Source: BP-464 sp045805505
Lineage (GTDB): Bacteria; Actinomycetota; Thermoleophilia; Solirubrobacterales; Solirubrobacteraceae
Length of the DNA: 64,000 bases
Reading direction: 5' to 3'
NCBI GenBank assembly: GCA_045805505.1
Contig: JBJMLA010000164.1
Coordinates: 11,896 to 75,895 of the forward strand
Below the pieces are notes generated by a model. It did no database searches and was not told the DNA's origin. It was given only the letters and a program-made list of their open reading frames with translations. Positions 1 through 9,035 of the stretch are shown here, piece after piece (position 1 is the stretch's first letter; every line of letters begins with the position of its first letter). The position numbers were made by a program, and so were the translations under genes.

Positions 1-2
1 TC

Positions 3-1058
3 GTCTCCAGCATGCTGGAGGTCTACGTGCGCGATGTGGGCGCCGGCACGACCGTCCTGGCCAGCCGCGCCGGGGCCAGCGGTCCGCCGGCCGACGGGGA
101 GGCGACGTTCTCGCGGATCTCCGGCGACGGCCGGCACGTGGTGTTCGTCGGCATCGGCACCGACCTCCAGCCGCCGGACACGACGAACGTGACCACTGTC
201 TTCGTCCGTGATCTCGACGCGCAGACGACCGTCGCCGCAGCCCGCGTCGACGGACCTGACGGCGCCGTGTTCAACGCCACGACGCCGGCGGTCAACGCCG
301 ACGCCAGCTGCGTCGCCTTCGCCAGCAACGCGGCTCTGACGGCGTCCGGATACCCCTCCCGCGACTACAGCCACGTGTTCGTGCGCGTGATGGCGCGGGA
401 ATGCCCGCTGGTGGCCCCGAACACCACGATCGACTCAGGCCCCGGCGCAACCGCGACGTTCGCCTTCTCGGGCGACGAGACCGGTGTCACGTTCGCCTGC
501 AGCTTCGACGGCGGCCCCTACGCCGCGTGCACGTCACCGACGACGAGCCCCGTACTGCCCGCCGGGCCCCACAGCTTCGCCGTGCGCGCCACCGACCGCG
601 CGGCGCTGACCGACCCCTCCCCCGCCACCGCGAGCTTCACGGTCGCCGGCGGCGCCCAGAAGGACACGACCGCGCCCAGCGTGTCCGCGCTCAAGCTCTC
701 CCCCGCGCGCTTTCGCGTGAAGGGACGCAAGCCGCACGGCACCCGGATCTCCTACGCGCTCTCCGAGCCGTCCTCGGCGGTGCTGACGGTCGCGCGGCTG
801 CGGCCCGGACGCCGTGCCGGCAAGCACTGCGCCGCGCCCAGCAAGGCCAACCGCAGGGCCAAGCGCTGCACGCGGTTCATCGCGGCAGGCGCACTGCACC
901 AGGCGACAGCGGCTGGGTCGCAGTCCCGGCGCTTCAGCGGCCGCATCGGCAAGCACGCCCTCTCGCCCGGGCGTTACCGGCTGTCCGTGCGGGCGACCGA
1001 TGCGGCGGGCAACCGCTCGAAGCCCCGCAGCGCGACGTTCAGGGTCCTGCGGCCCTAG
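3..1058 (+). CDS. Secreted repeat protein, C-terminal part (PD40/TolB-like plus Ig-like modules)
   Basis: The frame is open from the window edge, so the true start and any signal peptide lie outside. The first ~130 residues contain two repeats of the type VFVRD-L-x-A-x-TT with ISGDGRHVVF, as in PD40/WD40-like beta-propeller proteins. Residues ~140-215 form an Ig-like module with the CSFDGG...C pair and a HSFAVRATD strand, and the C-terminus repeats a RYRLSVRATDAAGN strand. The basic, Cys-containing linker in between is unassigned. The family is usually exported and probably carbohydrate- or surface-associated, but no enzymatic motif is seen. It converges on the next gene, and both stops share CTAG at 1055-1058. 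Confidence 0.7.
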   Translation, partial: VSSMLEVYVRDVGAGTTVLASRAGASGPPADGEATFSRISGDGRHVVFVGIGTDLQPPDTTNVTTVFVRDLDAQTTVAAARVDGPDGAVFNATTPAVNADASCVAFASNAALTASGYPSRDYSHVFVRVMARECPLVAPNTTIDSGPGATATFAFSGDETGVTFACSFDGGPYAACTSPTTSPVLPAGPHSFAVRATDRAALTDPSPATASFTVAGGAQKDTTAPSVSALKLSPARFRVKGRKPHGTRISYALSEPSSAVLTVARLRPGRRAGKHCAAPSKANRRAKRCTRFIAAGALHQATAAGSQSRRFSGRIGKHALSPGRYRLSVRATDAAGNRSKPRSATFRVLRP

Positions 1059-2470
1059 GCGGCGGGAACGGCCAGCCGCCGCGCGCTCAAGGCGCTCGCC
1101 GCGACCAGCGCCCCGACGAGCGCGAAGGCCGCACCGAGCAGGAACGCGGCATGAAAGCCACTGGTCAGCGCGGACGCGCCGGTGCCGCTCTCGCTCTGCG
1201 TCGCCACCGTCGCGAGGATCGCCAGCCCCAGCGACCCGCCCAGCTGCCGTGAGGTGTTGACCAGGCCCGAGGCGAGCCCGGCCTGCTGCCCGGCGACGCC
1301 GCTCATCGCCGCCACCGTCACCGGCACGAACGAGAGACCGAGCCCCAGCGCGGTGAGCACGCCGGGCACCATGACGTCGGCGGCGTAGGAGCCGCCGGGG
1401 CTGACGCCGGAGAACAGCAGCATGCCCAGCGCGACGCAGCCCATCCCGGCGGTCAGCACGACGCGGTTGCCGAAGCGCTGGGTGAGCTTCCCGGCCTGGG
1501 TCGACGCGAGGATGATCATCGCGGTCATCGGCAGGAAGGACAGGCCGGCCTCGATGGCGGAGAAGCCCAGAACCTGCTGGAGGTAGAGCGAGACGAAGTA
1601 CCACATGCCGAACATCGAGGCCCCGAGGAAGAACACGATCGCGTTGGCCGCGCTGAGCAGCCGCGATGAGAAGATCTTCAGCGGGACGAGCGGGCGCGGT
1701 GCCAGCCGGGCCTCGATGACGAAGAACACCGCCAGGAGGGCCAGGCCGATCGCCGCGGTGATCAGCGTCTTCGCCGAGCCCCACCCTTCGACGTCGGTGC
1801 GCACGATCGCGTAGGTCAGGACGATCAGGCCCGCGGTCACCGTCACCGCTCCACGGACGTCGTAGTGGCGTTCCCCGACGGCGTCGGGATCGTGGCGGGG
1901 CACGAAGCGCTGGGCGGCGAAGGCGATGCCCAGCCCGATCGGCAGGTTGATCAGCAGGATCGACTGCCAGCCGAAGACCTCGGTGAGGATGCCGCCGAGC
2001 AGCACGCCGGCGGCGCCGCCGACGCCGCCCATGGCGCCCCACGCCGCCATCGCCTTGCGGCGCTCGACGCCCTCGGGAAAGCTCGTCGTGAGGATCGAGA
2101 GGGTCACCGGAGCGACGATCGCGCCGCCGAGGCCCTGCGCGCCGCGGGCGAGCTCGAGCGTCAGCTGGCCGGTCGACAGCGCGCCCGCCAGGCTCGCCAG
2201 CGAGAACAGGACCAGGCCGGCGATGAAGACGCGGCGGTGGCCGAGGAGGTCGGCGGCGCGGCCGCCGAGCAGGAGGAAGCCGGCGAACGTCAGCGTGTAG
2301 GCGTTGACGATCCACTGCAGGTCGATCGCGTTGAAGCCCAGGTCCTTGCGGATCGACGGCAGCGCGACGTTGACCACCGACACGTCGAGGATGACCATGA
2401 ACTGCGCCAGGCAGCAGAGGACGAGGATCCAGCGCAGGTGCGGGGCAGGAGCGGCCTCATCTCGTTGCAT
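1055..2470 (-). CDS. DHA2-family MFS multidrug exporter (EmrB/QacA type)
   Basis: A 471-residue integral membrane protein with about 14 hydrophobic segments, the length expected of DHA2 drug:H+ antiporters. The motif LDVSVVNVALPSI in the first helix and GGRAADLLGHRRVF in the loop after helix 2 are family signatures. It would export amphipathic toxic compounds across the inner membrane. I chose the ATG at 2470 because the protein then starts with a short charged segment before the first helix; the upstream TTG adds only three residues. No regulator is adjacent, so the substrate cannot be inferred. Confidence 0.9.
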   Translation of the reverse strand: MQRDEAAPAPHLRWILVLCCLAQFMVILDVSVVNVALPSIRKDLGFNAIDLQWIVNAYTLTFAGFLLLGGRAADLLGHRRVFIAGLVLFSLASLAGALSTGQLTLELARGAQGLGGAIVAPVTLSILTTSFPEGVERRKAMAAWGAMGGVGGAAGVLLGGILTEVFGWQSILLINLPIGLGIAFAAQRFVPRHDPDAVGERHYDVRGAVTVTAGLIVLTYAIVRTDVEGWGSAKTLITAAIGLALLAVFFVIEARLAPRPLVPLKIFSSRLLSAANAIVFFLGASMFGMWYFVSLYLQQVLGFSAIEAGLSFLPMTAMIILASTQAGKLTQRFGNRVVLTAGMGCVALGMLLFSGVSPGGSYAADVMVPGVLTALGLGLSFVPVTVAAMSGVAGQQAGLASGLVNTSRQLGGSLGLAILATVATQSESGTGASALTSGFHAAFLLGAAFALVGALVAASALSARRLAVPAA

Positions 2471-2509
2471 GGACAACAACCTAGCGCGGGTTCGGCGGCG
2501 AGCAGGGCC

Positions 2510-3670
2510 TCAGGCGGGAGCGGTCGCCGCCGACCTCGGGTCGACGAGGATCTTGGCGTGCGCCTCGGGGTCGCCGAGCGCGTCGAACGCGGCGGCCACG
2601 CCGTCGAGCCCGACCGTGCCGGTGATCAGCGGGCGCGGGTCGATGTCGCCGCCGGCCAGCCCGTGCAGGGTGTCGCGGAACTCCAGCGGCGTGTAGCCCA
2701 GGACGAAGCGCAGGTCGATCTCCTTGTTGATCGCCATCGCGGGCGTGAAGCGGTCCTCCCCCACGCAGACCCCGACCACGACGACGCGCGAGAACAGCGG
2801 CGCGCCGTCGATGATGCTCTCGATCACGCCGGGCACGCCGACGCACTCGAAGACGACGGGGAACTTCGGCCCGGCGCCGAGCGCCTCCCCCAGCCGCCAG
2901 GCGTGCCACCAGCCGAACGGCAGGCGCCCGAGCTTCTCGCGGGTGCCGACCGCGAGCTCGAACGCCGCCGGCGCGTCCGTGAGCTGGCCCTTGGCCGGCG
3001 CCGCGCTGTACGGCGAGGTCTCGGAGGGATCGACGACGACGTCGGCGCCGCACGTCCTGGCCAGCGCGCGCCGGCCCGGCGAGAAGTCGGCGGCGACCAC
3101 CGTCCGGACGCCTCTGGCCTTCAGGCAGAGGATCACGCCGAGGCCGACCGGGCCGCAGCCGATGACGATCGCGACGTCGCGCTTGCGGACCTCGCCGCGG
3201 CGGACGGCGTGCCACGCGACGGCCATGGGCTCGGTCAGCGCCGCGACGTCCGCGGCCAGCCCGTTGGGCACCGGCAGCATCAGCGACTCCTGGACGAGCA
3301 CGCGCTCGGCGTAGGCGCCGGGCGCGTGCTCGGAGAGGCCGGTCGTGTCGACGCCGTGCGCGTTGCGCAGCAGCGGCAGCGCGACCACCGGCGTGCCCGT
3401 GGCGACGTCGCCGGCGCATCCGGGCCCGTACTCGGCGACCGTCCCGGAGAACTCGTGGCCGAAGACCAGCGGCTGGTCCGAGCGGCCGAAGCGGTCATAG
3501 CCGACCTTGCGGGCCAGCTCGGCCCAGTTGTCGATGCCGTGGCGCGCATGCAGATCCGACCCGCAGATGCCGCAGCGCTCGACCTCGAGCAGGACCTGCC
3601 CCTTCGCGGGCCGCGGGTCGGGGCGCTCGACGACGTCGAGTTCGGCGTGGGTGCAGACGACGGCTCTCAT
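2510..3670 (-). CDS. Zinc-dependent medium-chain alcohol dehydrogenase
   Basis: A 386-residue MDR-family NAD(P)-dependent dehydrogenase. The catalytic zinc ligands are visible as CGICGSDLH (Cys, then GHEFSG with His-Glu), and the Rossmann motif appears as IGCGPVGLGVI. The usual structural-zinc loop with four closely spaced cysteines is not evident; in its place is an insertion around VALPLLRNAHGV, as in some actinobacterial threonine-dehydrogenase-like enzymes. The family oxidises secondary alcohols or polyols. It is transcribed away from the small gene at 3711, with a 40-bp shared upstream region. The substrate is unknown. Confidence 0.85.
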   Translation of the reverse strand: MRAVVCTHAELDVVERPDPRPAKGQVLLEVERCGICGSDLHARHGIDNWAELARKVGYDRFGRSDQPLVFGHEFSGTVAEYGPGCAGDVATGTPVVALPLLRNAHGVDTTGLSEHAPGAYAERVLVQESLMLPVPNGLAADVAALTEPMAVAWHAVRRGEVRKRDVAIVIGCGPVGLGVILCLKARGVRTVVAADFSPGRRALARTCGADVVVDPSETSPYSAAPAKGQLTDAPAAFELAVGTREKLGRLPFGWWHAWRLGEALGAGPKFPVVFECVGVPGVIESIIDGAPLFSRVVVVGVCVGEDRFTPAMAINKEIDLRFVLGYTPLEFRDTLHGLAGGDIDPRPLITGTVGLDGVAAAFDALGDPEAHAKILVDPRSAATAPA

Positions 3671-3710
3671 CGCGCCATCGTAAGCGCGGCCGGGACCTAC
3701 GCTCATCTCC

Positions 3711-4010
3711 GTGAGCGACGACCACTTCATCCAGGCCACCGTCCTGCGCCTCTCGCGGCCGCACCCCTCCGGCGGACGCGTCATCGAGCGCGCCTCGGTG
3801 CTGTCCGTCGGGCCGGAGGCCGCGGCCATCATGCGCTGGATCACCGAGCACGGCGTGCCCGAGGAGCTGGTGGCCCGCGGAGGCGAACAGGGCATCCACG
3901 GGACGCGGTCGCGCTCGGGGATCGAGGAGTCCGATACCCGCAAGCCCCTGCGGTACGTGCTCTCCGCCGAGGCGCTGACGCTCCTCGACGCGCCGCCGGA
4001 CGCCGAGTAG
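3711..4010 (+). CDS. Hypothetical protein, 99 aa
   Basis: A GTG start at 3711 opens a compact 99-codon frame. The product has no signal peptide or membrane helix; it has a mixed alpha/beta look with a conserved-looking segment AAAIMRWITEHGVPEELV and a Gly/Arg-rich linker. I do not recognise a family. Its stop TAG (4008-4010) directly abuts the stop of the convergent gene at 4011, which supports both ends. It is transcribed divergently from the alcohol dehydrogenase. Confidence 0.55.
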   Translation: MSDDHFIQATVLRLSRPHPSGGRVIERASVLSVGPEAAAIMRWITEHGVPEELVARGGEQGIHGTRSRSGIEESDTRKPLRYVLSAEALTLLDAPPDAE

Positions 4011-4634
4011 CTACTCGGCCAGCAGCGCGGCCTTGCGGGTCGCGAACTCGTCGGGCGTCAGCGCCCCCGCGTCGCGCAGCGCGACCAGCCGCTCGAGGTT
4101 GCGGATGCGCTCCTCCTCCGGCGACTCGGCGCCGCCGCCGAGACCGGCCATCTGCGTGCCGTCGATGACCGTGACGTTCTGGCCGCCGAGTGAGGCTCGC
4201 AGCGCCTCGGCGATCTTCTCGCGGTCCCCGCCGCCGGCCGCCTTGGCCTGCTGGACGGTGGCGAGCAGGCCGCCGAGGTCGATCGGGGCGCCGTTCTGCG
4301 TGACGCTGTTGAGCGTCACGGAAGCCGGGGCCGCATCGCGGTCGATCATCAGCTTGTCGTGGTCCTCGGGGTCATAGAGGACGGTCAGCTTCGAGCCGAC
4401 CGGCGGGATGCTGAGCTGGGCGTAGCGGAAGCGCTGCTGCACCTCGAAGGCAGGCTCGTTGAGCGGCTCGACGCGCAGTCGCGTCTTGAGGATCAGCTCG
4501 GTGTTGCCGACCACGCCCTCGCTGCCGTGGGTCACCGACATGCCGCTGTCGGCGATCTCGAGCACCGTTGCGGGCGCGCTGACGCCCTGGTTGCGGAGCT
4601 TCTTGCGGGTGAAGTAGTTCAGTTGACCGAGCAT
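4011..4634 (-). CDS. SHOCT-domain protein of unknown function
   Basis: A 207-residue soluble protein. The last ~30 residues (RNLERLVALRDAGALTPDEF...KAALL) match the short C-terminal oligomerisation domain SHOCT. The N-terminal ~100 residues form a beta-rich region with YDPEDHDKLMID, typical of actinobacterial proteins in which SHOCT is attached to a beta-barrel domain. SHOCT proteins are thought to assemble or bind partners; no catalytic residues are visible. ATG at 4634. Upstream lies a 48-bp gap to the RNase H gene on the same strand. Confidence 0.75.
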   Translation of the reverse strand: MLGQLNYFTRKKLRNQGVSAPATVLEIADSGMSVTHGSEGVVGNTELILKTRLRVEPLNEPAFEVQQRFRYAQLSIPPVGSKLTVLYDPEDHDKLMIDRDAAPASVTLNSVTQNGAPIDLGGLLATVQQAKAAGGGDREKIAEALRASLGGQNVTVIDGTQMAGLGGGAESPEEERIRNLERLVALRDAGALTPDEFATRKAALLAE

Positions 4635-4682
4635 GGGCCAACCGTTCCACGCGCGCGTGCCGCGCGCAGTGTCGATCCAGTC

Positions 4683-5213
4683 TCAGGCCGCGTGAGATGC
4701 GGCGACGGCCAGCTGATCGGCGCGGTCGTTGAGCGCCTTGTGCGCGTGCTGCCGGCCGACCTCGTGGCCGCGGACCCAGTGCCAGCGGACGGCGACGTGC
4801 CGAGCGATCTCGGCGTCGAGCGCCTGCACGAGGTCCTGGTTCTTGACGGGTTCGCCGGCGGCGGTCTTCCAGCCCTTGCGCTTCCAGCCGTGGATCCACT
4901 TGGTCATCGAGTCGAGCATCAGCCGCGAGTCGGTGACGATGCAGACGCTGGCGCCGTCGGCGAGCGACCGCAGCCCCTCGAGCGCCGCCTGGTACTCCAT
5001 GCGGTTGTTGGTGGTCGCCGCGACGCTGCCCGACAGCTCGACCGTCGCGCCGCCGTCGGCGCCGACCACGATCGCCGCCCACCCGCCGGGTCCCGGGTTC
5101 TTCCGGCAGGCACCGTCGGTCCAGATCAGCACCTCGCCGGGCCGCGCTGCCACCGGCGCCTCGGCGACCTTCGGTGAGGGCTTCGAGCGGCGGCGATAGG
5201 CGGGAGCAGGCAT
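4683..5213 (-). CDS. rnhA: Ribonuclease HI
   Basis: A 176-residue RNase H fold enzyme that cuts the RNA strand of RNA-DNA hybrids. The catalytic carboxylates are all visible: Asp in TDGACRKNPGPGGWAA, Glu in NNRMEYQAAL, Asp in VTDSRLMLDS and the final Asp in NDRADQLA, with the WVRGHEVGRQHAHK loop between. The basic N-terminal extension (about 25 residues, PAYRRRSKP) is longer than in the E. coli enzyme. ATG at 5213; the next in-frame start lies far upstream in low-quality sequence. Likely a housekeeping gene. Confidence 0.93.
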   Translation of the reverse strand: MPAPAYRRRSKPSPKVAEAPVAARPGEVLIWTDGACRKNPGPGGWAAIVVGADGGATVELSGSVAATTNNRMEYQAALEGLRSLADGASVCIVTDSRLMLDSMTKWIHGWKRKGWKTAAGEPVKNQDLVQALDAEIARHVAVRWHWVRGHEVGRQHAHKALNDRADQLAVAASHAA

Positions 5214-5263
5214 GCGGCGGGCGAGGCTACGCGACGCGGCCGACGAACCGCGCCGATACGGCG

Positions 5264-6511
5264 TCAGCCCAGCGGATACAGGCCCTGCACCGCGGTCCGG
5301 TAGTCGAAGCCCGCAACCGGCGAGGGGGGAGCCGGCAGGGAGAAGATGCCGCCCCCCTGACCGCCGCTGTACCTCGTCCCGAGCAGGGAGTACAGCGACT
5401 CGTATTGGCTGATCAGCAGGCTGACGCCGCCCTTGGTCCAGTCGACGTAGGTGGAGATGCTGCCGAACAGCTGGACCTCCCCCATGTACGGGGCCTGGCC
5501 GGTGTCGCTTTGTGTCGCGCTGGCCCCGTAGACGCACGCGATGTACGCGAAACCCGGTGGCGCGGCCAGGTCGGGCATCGTGAACGTCGACCCGTTCGCG
5601 GAGCCGGGGTTCCACGTCTGGATGAAGTACTCGGCGTCCTGCGTCGGCAGCGTCCGGCCGTCGGCGGGAATCCACTGGCCGAAGGCGCCGCCGTCAAGGA
5701 CCGGCGTGTTGCCGACGGCCCACAGCTTGAGCTCTCCGGTCGCGCATTGCGGGATCTCCCGGACGTCCACGAGCGGCCCGGTCGCGCAGATCTGCCAGCT
5801 CATGCCGGGCAGCGGCGGCGTCATGTCGGGGACGCGGAAGTCCTGCTGGCCGTCGCCCCCGAACTCCGTCCCGTAGAGCTTGAACAGGGCCGGGAACCCC
5901 TGGATCGGCAGGAGCTCCCCGTTCGCCGGGATGTACGTCGCGTCATCAAGGCTCGTGGTGAATCCCAGGAGGGTCGGCTGCCCGAGCGCGCATGGCTCGA
6001 CGGTGGTGTCGTCGATAAACACCGAGGCTCCCGAGAAGTGCCTGGGCAACGTGCGATCCAGGCGGCGGTTGAGTCGCGACAGCCCGTTGCCCAGTCCGCC
6101 GAGCACGCGCACGGCGAAGCGGGCCGTGTGGCGTGGGCCGTCGTATCCGACGAGCCGCAGCTCGAGCGCGACCGTGTCCTGCGCAGTGCGGCCGTCGTCG
6201 AGCACCACGGCGGCGTTCGGCGGCTGCTTCGCGAAGCCGAGCGCGCGCCAGGAGCCCAACAGCGAGCCGGTCGTGATGCGCCCGGCGTCGCGCTGGGGAC
6301 GGTCCGAGAACCAGGTGGTCCGGCGAGCGAGTCCGTGCAGGACCATCCGGTACCGGCCGGTCTGCCCCGTCACCGGCGTGAAGGTCCCGCTCTGTGACTC
6401 CATGGCGAAGAGCAGTGACTGGCCCGTGGGCAGGGAGGCCGCCGTGTCGGCGCCGAGAGCCGGAGTGGCGGGCACGAGGCAGGCGATCGCCACAGCGAGA
6501 AAACGGCGCAT
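5264..6511 (-). CDS. Exported protein with three phage tail-collar-like repeats
   Basis: A 415-residue protein with a clear signal peptide (MRRFLAVAIACLVPATPALGA). Residues ~20-160 are a beta-rich domain of unknown type. The C-terminal half holds three units resembling the tail-collar module: PANGELLPIQGFPALFKLYG...DFRVPDM, PADGRTLPTQDAEYF...FTMPDL and LLISQYESLYSLLGTRY...FSLPAPP. Bacterial proteins with this module form trimers or act as secreted adhesive proteins; the usual collar copies are cytoplasmic, so an exported triplicate is uncommon. It is divergent from the exported protein at 6588. The function is not established. Confidence 0.7.
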   Translation of the reverse strand: MRRFLAVAIACLVPATPALGADTAASLPTGQSLLFAMESQSGTFTPVTGQTGRYRMVLHGLARRTTWFSDRPQRDAGRITTGSLLGSWRALGFAKQPPNAAVVLDDGRTAQDTVALELRLVGYDGPRHTARFAVRVLGGLGNGLSRLNRRLDRTLPRHFSGASVFIDDTTVEPCALGQPTLLGFTTSLDDATYIPANGELLPIQGFPALFKLYGTEFGGDGQQDFRVPDMTPPLPGMSWQICATGPLVDVREIPQCATGELKLWAVGNTPVLDGGAFGQWIPADGRTLPTQDAEYFIQTWNPGSANGSTFTMPDLAAPPGFAYIACVYGASATQSDTGQAPYMGEVQLFGSISTYVDWTKGGVSLLISQYESLYSLLGTRYSGGQGGGIFSLPAPPSPVAGFDYRTAVQGLYPLG

Positions 6512-6587
6512 CGCGCGATCCTGGCAGCCGCCGGGGACGGCGAGGCGCTCGTCCGTTCCGGCGCCACCCTCTGCAAGGCTCAGGGAC

Positions 6588-7499
6588 ATGACCCTTCGCG
6601 CGCGAGCCGCCGCCCTGATCACGCTCGCCGGCGCGGCCGCGATCCTGCCCGTCGCTCTGGGCACGAGCGCGGAGGGCGGCCAGGCACGGATCGGGTCGAC
6701 GACCTGCGCGAACACCGGTCTCGGGCAGGGCACCCGCATGATCGGCGCCTACAACCGGGCGGGAGATTTCCCGGCCGCGCAGGTCGACAGCGGCTCGAGC
6801 CCGGCGCAGGTCGGCGTGACCGTCCCGCCGATCAGCTTCAGCGGCCCGGGCCGGACGCGGAACCTTCCGAGCGGCCCCTGCCAGCACATCTACCGCTTCC
6901 GGTACCAGCGGATCGCCAGGGCGAGCGGGCAGCCGCCGGCCCTGTTCCGCTACGTCGAGGTCGACTGGAACACCGAGGGCATCGCGCGCGGTCCCGCCAA
7001 CTCGTTCGTCTCACCGCATTTCGACTTCCACTTCTACCTCCGGCCCCGGCCGGTCATCGACAGGCTCACCCGTTGCGTCTCGACCAACGGACGCACGTGC
7101 GACCCGTTCCACACCGGCTACGGCCAGATGGCTCGGTTCCTGACGCTCCCCGCGGCGCGCTTCCTGCCGCCGAGCTACCGCCCCGATCCCGCCTCGTCGA
7201 TCCCCCGCATGGGCCTGCACTTCCTCGACCGCGCCTTCCCGTACTCGGTCCACAGCGTCGACCATCACCCGACGCTGCTCTACGGCAGCTACGACGGGCG
7301 GATCATCTTCGCCGAGGCCTCGGTGACCGCGGCCACGCTTCAGGACGTCGCCGCGGCTCCCTCCGGTCGCCTCACCTTCCGGTACAAGCGGCCGCCGACC
7401 GTGCAGGCGGGCGTGCCGTGGCCCTCGCGGTTCTTCCTGCAGTACCTGCCCGCCGGCGGCGGGTTCACGGCAGGGTTCGAGGGGTTTGCCGGGTCGTAA
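6588..7499 (+). CDS. Exported protein of unknown function (possible DUF5602-like)
   Basis: A 303-residue protein starting with a signal peptide (MTLRARAAALITLAGAAAILPVALG). The mature part contains HFDFHFYL and MGLHFLDRAFPYSVHSVDHHPTLLYGSYDGRIIFAEASV. I associate this His-rich arrangement with the secreted TTHB210/DUF5602-type family, but from memory only. It may bind metal through HFDFHF and DHH. Four cysteines could form disulfides outside the cell. It shares a 76-bp divergent promoter region with the collar-repeat protein. No enzymatic activity is assigned. Confidence 0.6.
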   Translation: MTLRARAAALITLAGAAAILPVALGTSAEGGQARIGSTTCANTGLGQGTRMIGAYNRAGDFPAAQVDSGSSPAQVGVTVPPISFSGPGRTRNLPSGPCQHIYRFRYQRIARASGQPPALFRYVEVDWNTEGIARGPANSFVSPHFDFHFYLRPRPVIDRLTRCVSTNGRTCDPFHTGYGQMARFLTLPAARFLPPSYRPDPASSIPRMGLHFLDRAFPYSVHSVDHHPTLLYGSYDGRIIFAEASVTAATLQDVAAAPSGRLTFRYKRPPTVQAGVPWPSRFFLQYLPAGGGFTAGFEGFAGS

Positions 7500-7527
7500 C
7501 GCAGACAGCCGCGGCAGACCGGGCCTC

Positions 7528-8145
7528 TCAGTCGGGGAGTCCGGATTCGAGGACCCGCGCCGGAAGGCCACCGACCCGCGCTCCGGCGGGAACGTCCCGG
7601 CTGATCAGGCTGCCCGCCTCGGCCACGGCCACGGCGCCGATCTCGACTCCCGGAGTCAGCTTGCACCGGGCACCCACCCGGCAGCCTCGCCGCAGCACCG
7701 GTCCGCGCAGCTGCGCGCCTGGTGCGAGCCTGGCCATGCTGTCGTCGTTCATCGTCACGACCCCCGGGCCGACGACGACGTCCTCCTCGACGACCATCCA
7801 GCTCGTGAGCCACGCGTCGACCCCGACGTGCACGTTCGCCCCGATCGTGGTGTGCGCCCCGACCGCACAGCCACGCCCGAGCACGGCCCCGGTGCCGATG
7901 ACCGCGCCCTCACGGACGTTGGCCTGGTCGCCGACCACGGCACCGGCGCCGATCCGCGCGCCCTCGAAGACGACCGCGCCGGACCCGATCGTCGCACCGG
8001 CCTCGACGACCGTCGGAAGCGGTGGATCCGCCGAGCGTCCGGCCCCGGCCCGGATCGCCCGCTTGCCGACGACGGCGCGATCCCCGACGCACACGCCCTC
8101 GCCGAGGACGACGTCCTCGCCGATGACCGCGCCGGTGCCGATCAT
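7528..8145 (-). CDS. Left-handed beta-helix (hexapeptide repeat) acyltransferase
   Basis: A 205-residue protein made almost entirely of hexapeptide repeats ([LIV]-G-x4), forming a left-handed beta helix that trimerises and transfers an acetyl group from acetyl-CoA. The pattern resembles WbpD/WlbB-type UDP-sugar N-acetyltransferases. With the Gfo/Idh dehydrogenase at the head of the same operon, a role in making an acetamido sugar is reasonable. The ATG (8145) overlaps the upstream stop as ATGA, so translation is coupled. The exact sugar cannot be read from sequence. Confidence 0.75.
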   Translation of the reverse strand: MIGTGAVIGEDVVLGEGVCVGDRAVVGKRAIRAGAGRSADPPLPTVVEAGATIGSGAVVFEGARIGAGAVVGDQANVREGAVIGTGAVLGRGCAVGAHTTIGANVHVGVDAWLTSWMVVEEDVVVGPGVVTMNDDSMARLAPGAQLRGPVLRRGCRVGARCKLTPGVEIGAVAVAEAGSLISRDVPAGARVGGLPARVLESGLPD

Positions 8146-9035
8146 CGCTGCGGGACGGCTGCGAGATCGAGGCCGAGCAGGTCTCGTGCCTCCTGCGGCG
8201 TGGCGACGGGCCGGCCCGCGGCACGCCCCTGCTCCACCGCCCGGGCGACGAGCTCGACGTTGGTCGCCGGCACCCGCGAGCTCGCGTCGAGGTAGGGGTT
8301 GTCCTCGAGCCCGGTCCGCACGTGCCCGCCCATCACCACGGCCAGGCCGTTGGCGGGCAGCTGGTAGGCCCCGAATCCGCCGGTGGCCCAGGTCGAGCCC
8401 GCCGGCAGCCCTCCGATCAGCGCGACCAACGACGGCGCGTCGGCCGGCGCGGTGTTGATGAAGCCGAGCATGAGGTTGGCGTAGAGCGGCGCTTCGAGCG
8501 CGCCTGAGGCCACGAGGCGCTGCGCAAGGTGAGCCATGCCGAGGTCGAAGATCTCGAGCTCCGGCCGGATGCCGGCGGCGACCATGCGACGCGCGAGCTC
8601 CTCGACGACAGCGAGGTCGTTGACGCTCGGGCCGCTGTGGAAGTTGAGGGAGCCCAGCGTGAGGCTGGCGAGGTCCGGGCGCTCGTCACCGCTGAGCGAA
8701 AGGACGTGGGCGCGGCGTTCGATGTCGGCCTCGAAGCGCCCGCTGGTGCTGACGCAGACGATCATCTCCGGACAGCGGTCCCGGACGGCGGCGATCAGCT
8801 CGGCGTAGGACTCTCGGCGGTGATCGGGGGTGCCGTCAGCGTTGCGTGCGTGGAGATGGGCGACACGCGCCCCGGCCTCGAAGCACCGCCCGGCATCCTC
8901 AGCGATCTCCGTCGCGGTCAGCGGGACGTGCGGGACCCGCTCGCGTGTGGTCGTCAGGCCGGTCAGGGCCACGTTGATGACCAGCGGCGGATACGGCGTG
9001 CGCGGATGCGCCGGATAGGGAAACGGGGAGGTCAA
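8142..9035 (-). CDS. BKACE-family (DUF849) beta-keto acid cleavage enzyme
   Basis: A 297-residue TIM-barrel enzyme of the BKACE family, which condenses a beta-keto acid with acetyl-CoA and cleaves it to acetoacetate and a new acyl-CoA. The zinc-binding HxH is seen in GARVAHLHARNADG, followed by SLTLGSLNFHSG and the C-terminal VMGGHVRTGLEDN typical of the family. A TTG start at 9035 forms a TTGA overlap with the glycosyltransferase stop; no good ATG exists near the conserved INVALTG start. It is an odd member of a sugar operon. A second BKACE gene lies on the island at 41397. Confidence 0.8.
   Translation of the reverse strand: MTSPFPYPAHPRTPYPPLVINVALTGLTTTRERVPHVPLTATEIAEDAGRCFEAGARVAHLHARNADGTPDHRRESYAELIAAVRDRCPEMIVCVSTSGRFEADIERRAHVLSLSGDERPDLASLTLGSLNFHSGPSVNDLAVVEELARRMVAAGIRPELEIFDLGMAHLAQRLVASGALEAPLYANLMLGFINTAPADAPSLVALIGGLPAGSTWATGGFGAYQLPANGLAVVMGGHVRTGLEDNPYLDASSRVPATNVELVARAVEQGRAAGRPVATPQEARDLLGLDLAAVPQR

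Noticed and set aside
534..2315. A 593-codon open frame antisense to the MFS gene and the first gene
   Set aside because: Arg/Ala/Gly-rich translation with no domain; a high-GC shadow of the real membrane protein gene in another frame.
1865..4168. A 767-codon open frame on the plus strand
   Set aside because: It runs antisense through the exporter and the alcohol dehydrogenase, whose motifs are intact; the translation is low-complexity.
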